From contig JAFFJZ010000043.1 in NCBI GenBank assembly GCA_018340375.1, positions 124,001 through 188,000 on the forward strand: 64,000 nucleotides of DNA, in the 5' to 3' direction. Position numbers and translations under genes: made by a program. The notes under the pieces are model-generated. The model did not search any database. It was not told the DNA's origin and saw nothing but the letters and a program-made list of their open reading frames with translations. This stretch comes from Gonatopus flavifemur (lineage: Eukaryota; Arthropoda; Insecta; Hymenoptera; Dryinidae). Positions 1 to 9,512 of this stretch are shown here, piece by piece; position 1 is the first letter of the stretch, and the number at the start of each line of letters is the position of its first letter.

Positions 1-383
1 TATTCGGTTTCAACAGTTCATAATGAATCACACCCATCTGATCTCACCAAGTACAGAGCAGGAGCTTAGACCCATGAATATTTGGTTTTGCCACTGATCG
101 TGATGGTTGGCCGGACTTAACTTCCTGCGCTTCGGATTGTCGTAATGGATCCATTTCTCATTGCCAGTGACAATTCTATGCAAGAAAGCTTTTCTTTCCT
201 GCCGTTGAAGCAGCAGTTCACACGTCAAAAAACGCGTCTCAATGTCTCTTGGTTTTAATTCATATGGGACCCAACGTCCTTCCTTCTGGATCATGCCCAA
301 ACTTTTCAGACGTTTTCCTACCGTTGATAAGTCAACTCTGAATGATGTCGACAATTCTTGAAGGGTTTGACATGAGTCTTCAT

Positions 384-936
384 CACGGTGTAAGAAGAAT
401 AGGTGGTGGGGATGTGACAATTTCTTAGAATTTCATTGATAGTTCACCAGATGGCATATATGCAGCTTGACAAATTTTAACAACAAAAATGGCGTTTTGT
501 TCCCAACACATAACCTGTTATCAGAGTTGGAAATTAACACTATTATTTATTTATTCATTTGTATTTCTCAAACCCTTAATTCTAACGATGAGTGAGTTAT
601 TAATCCTGCATATAACAAGATGCGGGACAGAAATTTTGATGTTTTTTCGATTTTTTTTTCAATTGGGTAATTTGTTATAAATATGCAAAGTTTGAGAGTA
701 GCTGTCATAATTACTGGATTGCTTCCTTCATCACGTAAAGATAGAGCATTCAATTGAGGAGGAATCGCGCAGCTGCCATATACTGTTTTGAGGTTATTTG
801 TGTTCCTTGGAGGCTGCCATTATTGTTTACATTATTTGTCATGTCAACAGCGCTGCTAGTGGTCAAATTCGTAAATACTAAAAAATGATCACAAACGTCA
901 CGCCTCCGTTGGATCACCTATTCTTCTTACACCGTG
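384..936. mobile_element. 553-bp non-autonomous element with 21-bp TIR and 8-bp TSD
   Basis: Perfect 21-bp terminal inverted repeats (384-404 and 916-936; outer bases CACGGTGTAAGAAG) are flanked by the identical 8-mer GTCTTCAT (376-383 and 937-944). Removing the insert and one 8-mer rejoins the mariner reading frame. I see no transposase inside. An 8-bp duplication fits the hAT or P superfamilies; the CAC start does not decide between them. Confidence 0.88.
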
Positions 937-982
937 GTCTTCATTGAGCAACGTCTCCGAATCAGTATCTCCAACACTGTTA

Positions 983-1062
983 GAAAAATCTGTCTTAAAT
1001 TTCACAAGAATATTATGAAGTTTTTTACATAATATTCTTGTGAAATTTAAGACAGATTTTTC
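983..1062. mobile_element. 80-bp perfect palindromic MITE with TA duplication
   Basis: Two perfect 35-bp arms (983-1017, 1028-1062) surround a 10-bp loop. TA flanks both sides (981-982, 1063-1064). The restored site CTGTTAACAG is itself palindromic, so the apparent palindrome extends to 43 bp per arm (975-1070). Removing it leaves an open mariner frame, reading KNFTVNSVGDTDSETLL. It is essentially all inverted repeat. Confidence 0.85.
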
Positions 1063-1289
1063 TAACAGTGAAATTTTTTGGCTGGCCAGGTCGCTCCTTA
1101 TCATCCAAGTCGAAATCACCAGCTTTGAAACGTGCAAACCATTTTCGACACGTTTGCTCAGCTAGACCATGTTCATCGTACACTTCCACTAAATTACGAT
1201 GGGCTTCAGCAGTACTTTTGTTCATATTGAAGTAATGGAGTAAGACTCCCCGCAAAAACACTTTATTCGGTATAAATTTTGACATGTTC

Positions 1290-2550
1290 AATAAGTTATG
1301 AAGTGTTGTTATTTACGATTCAAAAAAAGGTTATGTAAAACAAACAAATGACGTCCAATAATAGCTGATTCACGGTGAATAGATTATTGTAGGTAACAAC
1401 GGAATACTGTATTACCTACGTCAGCTTTTGTATAACGCTACGAATTAATTCCAACACCTAATAGTTGTGTATTAGCATATTTTGAAATATGAAAAAAAAA
1501 CATTTTTTGTTACTTGGACCCTCTCTGAAGTTGAACATATTTTTTTCGGATATCCAAACTGCATCCTGTAGAATCAGGAAAATTCGTTTAAATGATGCAA
1601 ATTGCAGTATCAAAAATTTCGAAATCCTCATCACATTAGTTCTGTCTAAAGACATACTATATTAAAAATATAATTTTTAATAATTTTCTCATCACTGAGA
1701 GAAGAGTTTATTTGTATTTAATAAATCTTGTTTTGGATCTCACATAAAGTTTAATAATAGTTCAAAAATGTCATAAGAAGTTTTATAACAGTTAATAAAC
1801 TTCATTTATAGTTATTAAGCCAAGTATCCCATATGCGTACCAGTCATTTCACCTGTGTTTACTGTGAAAACATTCAATAAATGGTGGAAATATGCTTTTT
1901 TCAAATTCGTTTTGCATGTCTGTAACACAAGCTTTCTTGCTAAACAAGGTGTTCAGAAACTTGATATTGTTGTTTCTTCAATTTCAAGAGTTAATTGATA
2001 AACTTTGCTGGGCACAACTGTAGCTGATGACACTGCCTTTCCAATCGCATTCATAAATCTGTGATGCGTCCCTTCTGTCAGATTTTATGACCGGGACATA
2101 ATTTTTCCTCAGATGTAGAATGAAATCTTGCCATTCCAATAAATTTCTGTACATTCTATGAGGAACTTCTTGCAAACTTCAAGTATTTGCGACAAAATTT
2201 GAGACTGTTCCACTCCATTATATTTTCCGTCTGACCATCAGGATTATTTCAGCAATATCCATCATTCATGTCTTATATTTGCTGGTTCAAGCATCACCAG
2301 CAAAATTTGAGGTGGCGTCAATAAGTCTAGTTATCTGAATTATTAACAGTGTATTCAATGGGAAAAAAAGTTGGCTACAACAATTGGAATTTGATTCGTT
2401 CAACAAAATTTTTGTTCAGAGTGACCAAATTTCCTATACTGAGAGGTAGAGCAATTTGGAGGCACGGTATATCGTATTATATTTGATCGATAAATCTGAA
2501 TATTACTGAACTTCCAGCGATGTTTCATTGCAATAAAACTTATACATGTT
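1290..2550. other. no recognisable gene or element
   Basis: AT-rich sequence with short open frames. One minus-strand frame of 63 codons at 1984-2175 has an amino acid mix that could be coding, but I recognise no family. No TIR pair found. Confidence 0.5.
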
Positions 2551-2764
2551 GTGGAAGGTCGAATTGTTTGTAGAAACGAAACGAGAATTCAAACTCACAA
2601 AATCTGATAAATCATTGTCATTTATCTTCTTGAGTTAACACTTTGGAACTGGGCGCATCGTTTAAAGATGGACTGCAAGATTTTAGTTTCTGAGAGCTGA
2701 ATATTATGTTATTCGGGTGCTAATTCGTTCAAATTAACGATCCAAACTTCAGCAGCGAAACGTA
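2551..2764 (+). repeat. dispersed repeat R1, copy 1
   Basis: Shares an ordered set of words (GTAGAAACGAAACG, GAATTCAAACTCACAAAAT, GATTTTAG, GAGAGCTGA, CAAACTTCAGCA) with 47071-47281 and 50776-51280, all in the same orientation. Truncated at its right by insertion of mariner M2. No TIRs or coding seen. Confidence 0.7.
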
Positions 2765-3832
2765 TACGAGGTGTGTTCAAAAAGTAAGGTGACTTTGTAT
2801 TTTTAAGAAAAAATATTTATTTATTTATGAATATTTATGTTGTCCCCTTCAAAGTAATCCCCCTCAGATACAATACACTTATGCCAACGGTTTTTCCAAT
2901 CCTCAAAGCACTTCTCATAAGCACTTTTCGGTATAGCCTTGAGCTCTTCCAGCGATGCAGTCTTTATCTCTTCAATCGTTGCAAATCTCCGTCCTTTCAT
3001 AGGTCTCTTTAGTTTTGGGAACAAGAAAAAGTCACATGGGGCCAAATCCGGTGAATATGGTGGCTGAGGCATGATTGTGGTGTTGTTTTTGGCCAAAAAA
3101 TCTCTCACAAGCAAAGATGAGTGAGCAGGGGCATTATCGTGATGCAAAAGCCATGAATTATTTTTCCACAATTCTGGACGTTTTCTTCGTATTGCTTCTC
3201 GCAAACGGCGCATAACTTTAAGATAATGCTGTTTATTGACCGTACGACCATATGGTAAGAACTCCTGATGCACCACGCCATGGTAATCGAAGAAAACAGT
3301 GAGCAAAACTTTGACATTTGATCGAACTTGGCGTGCTTTTTTCGATCTTGGCTCATCTGGGGTCTTCCATTGGGACGATTGGACTTTAGTTTCGACATCA
3401 TAACCATATACCCATGATTCGTCACCAGTTATGACCCTTTTGAGTAAATCTGGGTCGTCGTTGACGTCATTCAACAGCTCTTGAGCGATGCTCATGCGAC
3501 GGTTCTTTTGGTCAAAATTTAGCAATTTCGGAACAAACTTCGCTGACACACGTCTCATGCCCAAAACGTTGGGAAAAATTTCATGGCACGAGCCAAGCGA
3601 TAAACCAACATCCTCAGCAACTTCTCTGATAGTGATTCGACGATTTTCCAAAACAATTTTCTTTACTGCTTGAACGTTTTCATCAGTTGTTGACGTGCTT
3701 GGGCGTCCAGAGCGAGGCTCGTCATTGGCATCTTCCCGGCCATCTTGGAAGAGTTTGTACCTCTTGTAAACATTTTTTTTACTCAGAACAGTTTCACCGT
3801 ATGCTACTGTCAACATTTTAAGTGTTTCGGAG

Positions 3833-5660
3833 TAGGGATGGGCGATACGTATCGATATATCGATATATCGATACTTTTGTTCCTAAATATGGATATAAAA
3901 TATCGATATCTCACTTCACAATATATCGTGTATCGATATCAAGTTAGTCAATATCGAATTTCGATACACGAATTTGAAGTAAATTTAAAACATTGGAAAC
4001 CATATTTGAAAGCATTTCAATCAGTTTTGGAACCCATGAAGATTTACTAGAATGGTTCAAAATTGCTTTAATTCATTACTCCAATTGAAATCACCTCTAT
4101 TCGCGATCAATCTTGATTTTTATTGAGTCAAATTCATCATAAAGGATCGTTTAGACCATTCATTGGAACATAAACCCAAGAAATGCAGAAACACCGAGGA
4201 ATTGTGTACGAAATTCGCGCCTGCATCAGGTCCTCAATTTGTTTTTTTTCCTCTTTCTACATTTTATATATCAGAAAGAGAGCGAGAATTCCAACTATAT
4301 TCGATCTATTGAGTTCAGTACGTACTGCAAGGGGCACAACGATACAAGCGCGTATACAGAGCGAGAGGTACGAATAGATGTGAATGTGTCTTTGTCTATT
4401 CCATCAAAATAGTGAGAGAGAGAATCAATTGGATGTGTTTCTATGTTTGTTCAATAGATAGCATCGTCTTCTCTGTACACTCAATCTGATTGCTTCGCTT
4501 ACTCCAGTATGTATTGAGCTCTGTTTCTTGGGTGTCAGATGTAATTTGCTGAAACCCTTTAAAGAAGCAACTCTCATAGTATGCGGGGAAGAATATGTTA
4601 CATCCAGCCAAATTATACCATTAGTAAAATGGATATCAACAAATTTACAAACATATGATTCTAATACCGGAAATGGACAGCGCTTGAAAGAACTTCTAAT
4701 CGAAGACTTCGAGAAGAGATTCGAATAAATGGAATTGTCGATTTTATTAGGTATAGCCACAATCTTAGATCCTCGTTTCAAAAAAATTCATTTTTTGAAT
4801 ATTGTGACATGTTCTATCGCTATACAAGAGATATCCAGAATGATACGTAATACAAACAGTGATGCTGAAACCATACAGAGGACTGAAGTCGGGAATACTG
4901 ATGAAAATAAAGATCAATTTTGGTCGTTTCACGATCAAGCAGTTCACTTGAACGAAGATATGGAAATGGATACTCAGGATCACGATTGTATGCCAGAAGG
5001 ATTGCAATGTTATTTGAATAGCTAAACAATAAGTAGAGAACTGGATCCTATCGCGTACTGGAGAACTCGGGGCCCATCATCAACATTAGCAATATTAACA
5101 TTACGCTATTTACTGATTGCTGCAACTTCGGTACCATCCGAACGGTTATTCTCCAAAGCAGGACTCGTAATAACTGGACTCAGGAACCGTCTGACACCTG
5201 AGCATTTGAAAATGTTTTTATTTTTTAACTCACTCTCACTGGAAGATTGGGGGATTTGAAGAATTTGTGTGATAATGATTTAATTAGAATATTTTATCAG
5301 ATTATATTGATTTCATGCATATTTCATTTTAATTCTATGTGTTTGTTCTGACTTTTAATATTCACAATAGAAACATGCAAAAGGGAAGATGTCTCTCGAA
5401 AAACTTTGAAATATTATATTTGGAATTTTGAATAGGTATATACATATACCATTTGTATGCTTTTATTACAAACAATTAAAATTGCATGTAACAGCTAAAT
5501 TGAATTTAATATTTTTCCTTGTACAATTGGAATTATTATAATAATCGATATATCGGAATATCGAAATTCATTCCCTGATATATCGGTCGTATCGATATAG
5601 GATTCGTGGATACGTATCGATACGCAATATCGATACAAATCTTTATATCGCCCATCCCTA
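3833..5660 (+). mobile_element. hAT element, 1828 bp, inserted in mariner M2
   Basis: Inverted ends TAGGGATGGGCGATA and 8-bp TSD TTTCGGAG (3825-3832 and 5661-5668). Both subterminal regions are crowded with the word ATCGATA in both orientations (about 3840-3970 and 5540-5650). Coding is limited to the C-terminal third of a transposase (4528-5259). The upstream part (4180-4440) contains relatively GC-rich, GAGAG-containing sequence that could be the element's own promoter. Confidence 0.93.
4528..5259 (+). pseudogene. hAT transposase C-terminal part with dimerisation domain
   Basis: One frame with stops at 4726-4728 and 5023-5025. It reads KPFKEAT, then VTSSQIIPLVK, then LDPRFKKIHF, typical of ZBED-type hAT transposases. 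It ends with the hAT dimerisation domain: DPIAYWR, ATSVPSERLFSKAG, GLRNRLTPEHLKM. The BED finger and the first catalytic aspartate region are missing, so the element is internally deleted. Function would have been transposition; this copy cannot make an active enzyme. Confidence 0.9.
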
Positions 5661-5926
5661 TTTCGGAGCACTTTATTTTATTTTTTACACAAAATTTGAT
5701 GCAAATCCTTTGATCCATATTTTTCGATAGCAAGAAATCGCCGAGCACGCAAAACACTTATAACCTTTACGCCTCTCACAACCAAACAAAAAATGCTATA
5801 CACTTGAAACTTGGTACAGATGTTCGGGAAGAGTGTGCCAACATAACAAAACAAAAAAATCGATAATCGAAAGTACGTTGCCCGCGAAATTTGGAAAGTC
5901 ACCTTACTTTTTGAACACACCTCGTA

Positions 5927-6598
5927 CACCGTTCTAGTTATGAGCCGATAGTGGTCTCGTATGAGTTTCATCCCAATGGGTTGAAAACTGTGGAAAATTT
6001 TTTCTGCGATTCGCGTTATTTGACAATATTTTGAAAGCATACACGGAGAGAAATAGATACTAATGGGTATAAGAAATTTACTAGTGGTTAGTATACGAGG
6101 ACAAGTATCCAGATTGTACAAATTTATTCTTGTCCTTAGTATCCATATGCTAAGGAGTATTGAATATATTATACCCCTTAGCATATGGATACTAGGGACA
6201 AGAATAAATTTGTACAATCTGGATACTTGTCCTCGTATTCTAACCATTAGTATCTATTTCTCTCCGTGTACCTTCCCCATGTCCGTATGATCTGAATGCC
6301 ATGGAATTTTGAATATATCCAATTCACGAGGTGTTAGTTGTACGATATAAATTTCGAGCAAATCGGAAGCGAGAGAAGAAAATGATGAGCATTAAGCTTT
6401 GACACAGAATTCGAAATACCGCTATCATGTAGATATCTTTCGCTTCTATCATCTGATCGTTATGAAATTTTCACCACCCTGTTATGCGGTGTCGATAGTG
6501 GTCCTATATCGGTTTTAACCTGATCCTCACAGGAAGACGTAAGACAGAGAAAGGAAACATGTTATCGAAAATTTTGTTGAGAGATTTTCTGAAGGCCT
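5927..6598 (+). repeat. dispersed repeat R2, copy 1
   Basis: Matches 49890-50400 over most of its length in the same orientation (shared words include TTTCATCCCAAT, GAAAACTGTGGAAAA, CCAATTCACGAGG, TTTCGAGCAAATCGGA, TTATGCGGTGTC). Interrupted by a 227-bp MITE (6042-6268). R2 shows some internal self-similarity, as if built of repeated modules. No coding potential seen. Confidence 0.75.
6042..6268. mobile_element. CACGGAGA-type MITE, TA duplication
   Basis: Inverted ends CACGGAGAGAAATAGATACT, with arms of about 90 bp. TA at 6040-6041 and 6269-6270. The other R2 copy lacks it at the matching place (near 50030), giving an empty site. Family members: 18291-18556, 38079-40021, 48509-49012 and one inside copy A (9357-9425 region). 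Confidence 0.87.
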
Positions 6599-6826
6599 GG
6601 TTTTATTAGAAATGGGCCGATTCCGATTCTCGATTCCTAAATACTCACGATTCTTACCGTATCGAGGTATCGACGATTCTGGATTCTGGGCAAGTTTGTA
6701 CTCAATTCCGATTCCGCATTTGAATTCGGAGGAAAATGATGCCATCGCTAGATGGTGATAAATATTTGGTATATACTGAGAGAAATTTATTTTGATCAAT
6801 TTTCGTTCGTGATCCAGGGACATTAA

Positions 6827-7213
6827 GTGGAGAGCAGCGATCCCCGCTGATGCAACCCGCCACACAAATGTACCGACTGAGTAAACATTTTCTCTGCAAG
6901 AATACTCTGAACTGAATTCATAAAAAAAGCATGAAACTTTCAGGAATCAATCTTCAATTCCTTTATCCATCGTAGTACATCGCCCGAATTTTGAATTTCG
7001 GAAAAAAATTTATGTTACTGACTGTGAAAAAATTTTTTTCTCGAAATTCAAAATTCGGGCGATGTACCGCGGTAGATGAAGGATTGAAGATTGATTCCTG
7101 AAAGTTTCATGCTTCTTTATGAATTCAGTTCAGAGTATTCTTGCAGAGAAAATGTTTACTCAGGCGGTACATTTGTTTGGCGGGTTGCATCAGCGGGGAC
7201 CGCTGGTATCCCC
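6827..7213. mobile_element. 387-bp foldback element with TTAA duplication
   Basis: Two arms of about 180-190 bp form an imperfect palindrome around a short AT-rich loop near 7020. TTAA at 6823-6826 and 7214-7217. Copies B and C have the uninterrupted site (CATTAAGGAATTCC), so the insertion is polymorphic among copies. Ends are GGGGATACC / GTGGAGAGC. TTAA targets are used by piggyBac and Kolobok; ends starting with G-runs suit Kolobok better, but this is a guess. Confidence 0.85.
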
Positions 7214-7730
7214 TTAAGGAATTCCAATTATATGTACTTTCGATTCTCACTCATTTTTACCATCATTGATAGTAAACCGCTGTACGGTAGCACAAATGAT
7301 CATTTTGAATTCACAAAAACTTCTGAAAGAACTTCTTGAACAGTCCCCGTTATGGCAGTAAAAATGAATTCAATATGGACTCAATGCATTCAAAATGCAT
7401 ACATGTTGAATGCCTGAATAGTTTTCTATGAATTCTCTCTGAAGATTAAGTTATTCATCAAGAGTTCATTTTGAATTCAAACTATTCGTAATGAATTCAT
7501 GTTTACTGTCTGAACAGGAGCTCTTTGCGGGGACTTTGGTGCTGTATGGATACATAGTCTTGACATATTATAATATATCAAAGTATAAACGAAGAAGTAT
7601 AAATATCAATGACCATACTATGAGGACAACAATGTAGATTGGGTGTACAAATTTTTTCTAGTCTCCAGTATCTACTTGTTGAGAAGTATTGAATCAGTTA
7701 TATTGAGTAATTGAAAATTAATCAAGACAA

Positions 7731-8012
7731 CCCATATAGCACAAAAGTCCCTGCAAAGAGCTCCCGTTATGACAGTAAACATGAATTCATTATGAATAGT
7801 TTGAATTCAAAATGAACTCTTGATGAATAACTTAATCTTCATCAAGAATTCATATCATGAATTCATAAAGAACTATTCAGGCATTCAACATGTATGCATT
7901 TTGAATTCATTGAGTTCATGTTGAATCCATTCTTACTGTCATAACGGGGACTGTTCAAGATGTTCTTTCAAAAGTTTTTGTGAATTCAAAATGATCATTT
8001 GTCCTGTCCGGG
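7731..8012. mobile_element. CCC-type element, 282 bp, 2-bp TSD AA
   Basis: Starts CCCATATAG and ends GTCCGGG, flanked by AA (7729-7730, 8013-8014). Copy B has the empty site GACAAGTATC where this copy reads GACAA-insert-AAGTATC. The interior repeats GAATTC-containing words. Confidence 0.82.
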
Positions 8013-8051
8013 AAGTATCTGAGAGGTACAATCTAGATGCTTGTCCTCATA

Positions 8052-9357
8052 CGAGGGTGGATTGATAAGTTTCTGGCCTGACCAAGAAAAACAACGTTTT
8101 TAAGAATTTTTTTTTTTTTATTTCTCAACATAATCTCCTCCAAGGCTGATACATTTCTCATAGCGGTGTTCTAGTCTAGTAATGCCATCTCTATAGACTG
8201 ATTCGTCAAGCTCCTCAAAATACCCATTTACAGCTTCGATTACTTCTTCATTGTCCGCAAATCTCTTACCGCCAAGCCATTTTTTGAGGTTAGGAAACAG
8301 ATAATAGTCACTCGGGGCTAGGTCTGGAGAGTAGGGAGGGTGCGGCATTAATTCAAACTTCAGATCGTTGATTTTAGCCATCGCAAAGATTGACGTGTGC
8401 GCTGGTGCGTTATCGTGATGAAACAAGATTTTTTTCTTCGCCAGATGAGGTCGTTTAATTTTCACTTCGTGGCTCAAACGTTGCAATAAGTCTGCGTAGT
8501 ATTGACCAGTGATAGTTTTACCCTTTTCAAGGTAATCAATGTATATAATACCTCTTGCATCCCAAAAAACAGTAGCCATAACCTTGTTCGCCGAAAAAAT
8601 TGTTTTCGCCTTCTTTGGAGTTGGTTCCCCTGGTCCAATCCACTGTTTAGACTGTTCTTTGGTTTCAGGAGTGTAGTGGTGGACCCAAGTTTCGTCAACG
8701 GTTACGAATCGACGCAAAAATTCGCTTGGATTACGCTTATACAACGCCAAATTGGCGGTAGAAATGTTCTTTCGAATCAATTTTTGGTCGACTGTTAGCA
8801 AACGCGGCACCCATCTTGCACAGAGCTTTCCCATATACAAATGGGAAAAATATTGCTGGTGCAAAATATTTTGTACACGTTCATATGACATCTTACAAGT
8901 CTCAGCTATCTCACGAACTTTTAATCTGCGATCTTTCAGCACTATTTGATGGATTTTTTCGATCATATCTGGAGTTGTGACCTCAATGGGGCGTCCTGAG
9001 CGAGGCTCATCAGAGGTGCTCACACGACCCTTTTTAAACTCGGAAACCCACTGCTTAACGGTTGAATATGATGGGGAGGATGTCCCCAGTGTTGAGTCCA
9101 TCTCTTCTTTAATTTCCTTCGGCGTTAAACCCTTCAAATAAAAGTATTTGATAACAGCACGATTTTCCAGCTTTTCCATTTTTACGAAAAACACAGAGGC
9201 GTCTTGGTCAGCGTGCTCTCAAAACTAAACTAACATGGCGATCGGACTGAAACTATAGCTACAAGCTATCTAAGGATGGTACTATAGAACGCCACCTCAA
9301 GGTAGGCCTAGTGGCGCCATCTCTTGGTCAGGCCGGAAACTTATCAATCCACCCTCG
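8052..9357 (-). mobile_element. mariner M3, 1306 bp, complete and apparently intact
   Basis: Inverted ends CGAGGGTGGATTGATAAG match over 36 bp with one mismatch. TA at 8050-8051 and 9358-9359. The empty site is readable in copy B (near 39841) and copy C (near 37955). Transposase is uninterrupted. Confidence 0.95.
8118..9179 (-). CDS. mariner transposase, intact (irritans-like, 353 aa)
   Basis: Cut-and-paste transposase of the Tc1/mariner superfamily, acting on the element's own TIRs and TA targets in the nucleus. I start at MEKLENRAVI (9179), the usual mariner start; an upstream in-frame ATG at 9194 is possible. Bipartite DNA-binding region: residues about 1-60 (KEIKEEMD, YSTVKQWVSEFKKG) and 75-125 (RRLKVREIAETCKMS), separated by the DEPRSGRP linker. 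WVPRLL is at about 123. Catalytic residues: D162 (FVTVDETWVHHY), D256 (HHDNAPAH) and D291 (LAPSDYYLF); 34 residues lie between the last two (DD34D). Length is normal for mariner. It is the only transposase in the window with no stop, frameshift or insertion, so the copy may be recent and active. Confidence 0.95.
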   Translation of the reverse strand: MEKLENRAVIKYFYLKGLTPKEIKEEMDSTLGTSSPSYSTVKQWVSEFKKGRVSTSDEPRSGRPIEVTTPDMIEKIHQIVLKDRRLKVREIAETCKMSYERVQNILHQQYFSHLYMGKLCARWVPRLLTVDQKLIRKNISTANLALYKRNPSEFLRRFVTVDETWVHHYTPETKEQSKQWIGPGEPTPKKAKTIFSANKVMATVFWDARGIIYIDYLEKGKTITGQYYADLLQRLSHEVKIKRPHLAKKKILFHHDNAPAHTSIFAMAKINDLKFELMPHPPYSPDLAPSDYYLFPNLKKWLGGKRFADNEEVIEAVNGYFEELDESVYRDGITRLEHRYEKCISLGGDYVEK

Positions 9358-9512
9358 TATATTACCCAGTGTTAGATTTTTCATACTCATTAATATCTAT
9401 ATTCCTCCGTATATCAAAACAAGAATCGGAATCGAGTGAAGAATCGATATCCGAGGAAGAATTTTTAGAATCGGAATCGGAATCGCATAATTCCGGAATC
9501 GGCCCATCTCTA

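Larger units (their letters stand above)
1..1285 (-). pseudogene. mariner transposase remnant (mauritiana-like), runs off the left edge
   Basis: The minus strand encodes an N-terminal mariner segment starting MSKFIPNKVFLRG near 1285. It has the family's helix-turn-helix region (HRNLVEVYDEHG, WFARFKAGDFDL) and a DDKERPGQP linker. The next part (28-375) carries WVPYELKPRD and the first catalytic aspartate region, HRIVTGNEKWIHYDNPKRRK, where the usual D is N. A later piece reads QMGVIHYELLKP at the window edge, after a stop. The remaining catalytic residues lie outside the window. The gene is broken by two insertions (384-936 and 983-1062), by a frameshift near 50 and by a stop, so it is dead. 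Subfamily is judged by eye from Mos1-like spacing and wording. Confidence 0.85.
2821..5718 (-). pseudogene. mariner M2 transposase, interrupted by a hAT insertion
   Basis: Translation starts at MDQRICIKFC (5718). After about 20 codons it is cut by the 1.83-kb hAT, then resumes at 3824 and continues without any stop to NINIHK (2821). The catalytic triad is present: ITGDESWVYG, HHDNAPAHSS and PCDFFLFPKLK. D2 and D3 are separated by 34 residues (DD34D). The two helix-turn-helix regions at the N terminus (GRPSTSTTDENV, RRITIREVAEDVG) are recognisable. The tryptophan codon before HHDN is intact, whereas it is a stop in sister M10. So this copy seems to be inactivated only by the hAT. Confidence 0.93.
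2767..5924 (-). mobile_element. mariner M2 (DD34D), full length, split by a hAT element
   Basis: Ends CGAGGTGTGTTCAAAAAGTA in inverted orientation, with TA on each side (2765-2766 and 5925-5926). Without the inserted hAT (3833-5660) and one copy of its 8-bp TSD it is 1322 bp. It is a near-identical sister of M10 at 60463-61807, which is 23 bp longer because of a small duplication near 61620. Confidence 0.95.
6607..9512 (+). mobile_element. copy A of the TAGAGATGGGCC non-autonomous hAT-like family
   Basis: Inverted ends TAGA[A/G]ATGGGCCGATTCC. Subterminal blocks repeat the word GAATCGG/CCGATTC many times. Flanks GGTTTTAT (6599-6606) and TGTTTTAT (9513-9520) give an 8-bp TSD with one mismatch. 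No transposase of its own. It carries three later insertions, each absent from copies B or C: a TTAA foldback (6827-7213), a CCC-type element (7731-8012) and mariner M3 (8052-9357). Also contains an older GAATTC-rich block (about 7280-7560) in inverse orientation to 7731-8012, making a large foldback. Confidence 0.85.

Noticed and set aside
1984..2175. A 63-codon minus-strand frame as a gene
   Set aside because: No start context, no homology recognised and no neighbouring exon signals.
4765..5029. Minus-strand frames opposite the hAT transposase
   Set aside because: Shadows of the plus-strand coding sequence.
6063..6290. Frames on both strands with matching peptide words
   Set aside because: They are the two arms of the 227-bp MITE read in opposite directions.
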